This document shows, piece after piece, positions 62,838-64,000 of a stretch of DNA of 64,000 bases. A program made the position numbers and the translations under genes. The stretch comes from Bradyrhizobium commune (GTDB lineage Bacteria > Pseudomonadota > Alphaproteobacteria > Rhizobiales > Xanthobacteraceae): the NCBI RefSeq assembly GCF_015624505.1, contig NZ_CP061379.1, positions 2,666,001 to 2,730,000 of the forward strand. The letters run 5' to 3'. Each line of letters starts with the position of its first letter. Position 1 is the stretch's first letter. Under the pieces are notes generated by a model. It saw only the letters and a list, made by a program, of their open reading frames with translations. It did no database searches and was not told the DNA's origin.

Positions 62838-62993
62838 TCAGGACACGGTGGTTCGGTCTCTGATGTACCGGCGGCGCTGCCTGAGGCGCAAAAGTCTTCG
62901 ACCGTAGATCGCCGCCAGGGTCAGGAGCCCACCCGCGACGAACGACGGCAGGCCAAAGACGAGCCACAAGAAGATAAGAAAGGTCGGCGGCAT
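62838..62993 (-). CDS. Small membrane protein, gene 3 of a trio
   Basis: A 51-residue frame reads MPPTFLIFLWLVFGLPSFVA, then GGLLTLAAIYGRRLLRLRQR and a basic tail. It has two short hydrophobic segments and a very basic C-terminus. It starts 23 bases after the stop of the 70-residue gene on the same strand. It is supported by hydrophobicity and gene order; the ribosome-binding site is weak. Confidence 0.5.
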   Translation of the reverse strand: MPPTFLIFLWLVFGLPSFVAGGLLTLAAIYGRRLLRLRQRRRYIRDRTTVS

Positions 62994-63016
62994 CCAGTGC
63001 ACCCGAGAGAGGCGGA

Positions 63017-63229
63017 TCAGGACCTACCCTGCTTGCGCGATTTCAACCAGCCGACGATTGCCGGCGGAGCGCCAAATCCGATGATGACGGGGATTATGGC
63101 CCAATTTCTCGAAAGGTAACCTAGCGCGACGAGAACATGGGCGAGGCCGGCCGACAGGAAAAACCCGGCCCAAGCCGCGATCCATTGCGCCGGCGTGAGG
63201 TCGAGACCTTTGTTGATCGGCAAGCTCAT
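63017..63229 (-). CDS. Small membrane protein, gene 2 of a trio
   Basis: The 70-residue product has two membrane segments (WIAAWAGFFLSAGLAHVLVA and WAIIPVIIGFGAPPAIVGWL) and a basic end KSRKQGRS. Its ATG abuts the stop of the preceding frame (TAG-ATG), implying coupled translation. No family recognised; size and topology resemble phage holins or bacteriocin-type immunity proteins, without proof. Confidence 0.62.
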   Translation of the reverse strand: MSLPINKGLDLTPAQWIAAWAGFFLSAGLAHVLVALGYLSRNWAIIPVIIGFGAPPAIVGWLKSRKQGRS

Positions 63230-63406
63230 CTACAAACGCGCTTCGACCCATCGATACACGACAATGAATATGACGGCCAACGCGCCGAGAACAAGGTAAT
63301 CCAGCAAGCGTGGGCAGCCTCCACAGACCCACGCGATGAGCCCGATCAGCGTTACGATCGCTTCACCTGTCGCAAGAATGCTGTCTATTCGGTCCATGAC
63401 AGACAT
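63230..63406 (-). CDS. Small membrane protein, gene 1 of a trio
   Basis: The 58-residue frame (MSVMDRIDSILATGEAIVTL, IGLIAWVCGGCPRLLDYLVL, GALAVIFIVVYRWVEARL) has two membrane segments with a CGGC loop between them. An internal ATG at 63397 is an alternative start. It ends directly against the next gene. Together the three make a compact operon of tiny membrane proteins about 290 bases from a divergent antitoxin-like gene. Confidence 0.55.
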   Translation of the reverse strand: MSVMDRIDSILATGEAIVTLIGLIAWVCGGCPRLLDYLVLGALAVIFIVVYRWVEARL

Positions 63407-63577
63407 GCGTCTTCAGCGTGTTGCAGCAATCACTTCATCCAAGAGTAGAATGAAATCAGGACCTTCCCAAAATCAACTTGGGACACGGCGGGTCAAATAT
63501 CGGCAGGCCAAATCCGGGTACTGGCCGAAACAGGCCACTCGGGATTTCAACGTAGGCCACCCTTGATCCAGCGAAGA

Positions 63578-63601
63578 TGTTCACTATCTGTTCATGGAAC
63601 A
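63578..63601. promoter_or_regulatory. Repeat and dyad before the Panacea gene
   Basis: TGTTCA occurs at 63578-63583 and 63589-63594, and the second copy forms TGTTC-ATG-GAACA, a perfect short dyad. It lies 50-115 bases before the possible starts of the antitoxin-like gene and could be its operator. Confidence 0.35.
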
Positions 63602-63694
63602 ATTTTTTACGTGTTGCGTCGAAATTACAGGCGTGGGAGCTCGACCAATGCAATGATGCCCCCTACCCAAATTCCCTCCCGCCTGATCAGAGCC

Positions 63695-64000
63695 ATGTTT
63701 GTTTCACGCGACCGGGAAAAGCTGCTTAACGCGATCATCTATTTTTTAGGTGCGACAAGCCATTGTCACACGTTGAAGCTTTTTAAGCTTTTGAACTTTG
63801 CCGACTTTGAGCACTTCAGGCAGACGGGCAGGACCATTTTCAATTTGGATTACCGCGCGCTGCCGATGGGGCCCGTGCCAACCAAACTTTACGATGAAAT
63901 CAAAAAAGGCGGGGAGCCGGACCTCAAGGCCGCAGTCAATCTTTTCCCTGTAAAGGATGACATCACAGACGCAATCCTGCGTCGCGATCTGAAGGTGCGC
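63695..64000 (+). CDS. Panacea (DUF4065/SocA-like) antitoxin, 3' part outside the window
   Basis: The frame runs off the window. The 102 visible residues show the Panacea domain: EKLLNAIIYFLGATSHCHTL then KLFKLLNFADFEHFRQTGRT and LDYRALPMGPVPTKLYDEIK. Panacea domains neutralise many unrelated toxins in type II-like toxin-antitoxin pairs and include the Caulobacter proteolytic adaptor SocA. ATG codons at 63653 and 63656 are in frame and would add 13-14 residues; 63695 is the conservative choice. Codon use is AT-richer than in neighbours. The partner toxin is probably downstream. Confidence 0.8.
   Translation, partial: MFVSRDREKLLNAIIYFLGATSHCHTLKLFKLLNFADFEHFRQTGRTIFNLDYRALPMGPVPTKLYDEIKKGGEPDLKAAVNLFPVKDDITDAILRRDLKVR

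Overview
The window looks like chromosomal DNA of a Bradyrhizobium-type alphaproteobacterium (order formerly Rhizobiales). This is an inference from four things: high-GC coding sequence throughout, an alphaproteobacterial flagellar gene set (flaF, fliX, a DUF6468-type gene, a motE-like gene, cckA beside flhB), a DksA with a degraded zinc finger, and several palindromic intergenic repeat families typical of Bradyrhizobium. I saw no rRNA, tRNA or CRISPR array.

About 0-31 kb is a flagellar locus built from divergent operons. It contains flaF plus an unknown gene; a FlaG-like gene; flgI-flgJ-flgN facing fliX; flgF-flgG-flgA-flgH facing fliL-fliM-DUF6468-motE; a 1271-residue exported repeat protein of unknown role; fliO-fliP facing flgB-flgC-fliE-fliQ-fliR-flhB; and then cckA. 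The intergenic regions carry matching regulatory signals: CtrA-box-like TTAA-N7-TTAA sites, a recurrent CGGCA-N5-TGCC dyad that resembles a FlbD/ftr-type element, and two TGGCAC-N5-TCGC sites fitting sigma-54 promoters about 100 bp from the dyads. CckA is the kinase that feeds phosphate to CtrA, so the locus holds both a controller and its likely targets.

The flagellar locus is interrupted at about 4.0-11.7 kb. The insert holds two divergent HxlR-regulator/oxidoreductase pairs around dksA, a hydratase gene, about 0.9 kb of repeat-derived non-coding DNA, a HigB/HigA-like toxin-antitoxin pair, and a two-gene unit of a membrane protein plus an Mrr-type nuclease. The last two units are visibly more AT-rich than their surroundings.

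From 31 to 47 kb lie metabolic and envelope genes: a Tim44-like protein; an allophanate-hydrolase-like amidase next to a Crp-family regulator and a nitrate/sulfonate-type ABC transporter; a glutathione S-transferase; an isoprenylcysteine methyltransferase-like protein; class I fumarase; and a TetR-regulated group (carotenoid oxygenase, MAPEG protein, two membrane proteins) with shared promoter and operator modules. From 47 to 53.7 kb are xylulokinase, a ribose/xylose-type ABC transporter and an MmyB-type XRE regulator whose apparent operator recurs before xylulokinase.

From 53.7 to 64 kb are mostly small conserved proteins, including secreted peptides, a PilZ protein and an HdeA-like protein. 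There is also a ClC chloride channel, a tandem pair of probable terminator-ended small RNAs, a run of three tiny membrane-protein genes, and a Panacea (SocA-like) antitoxin gene cut by the window edge.
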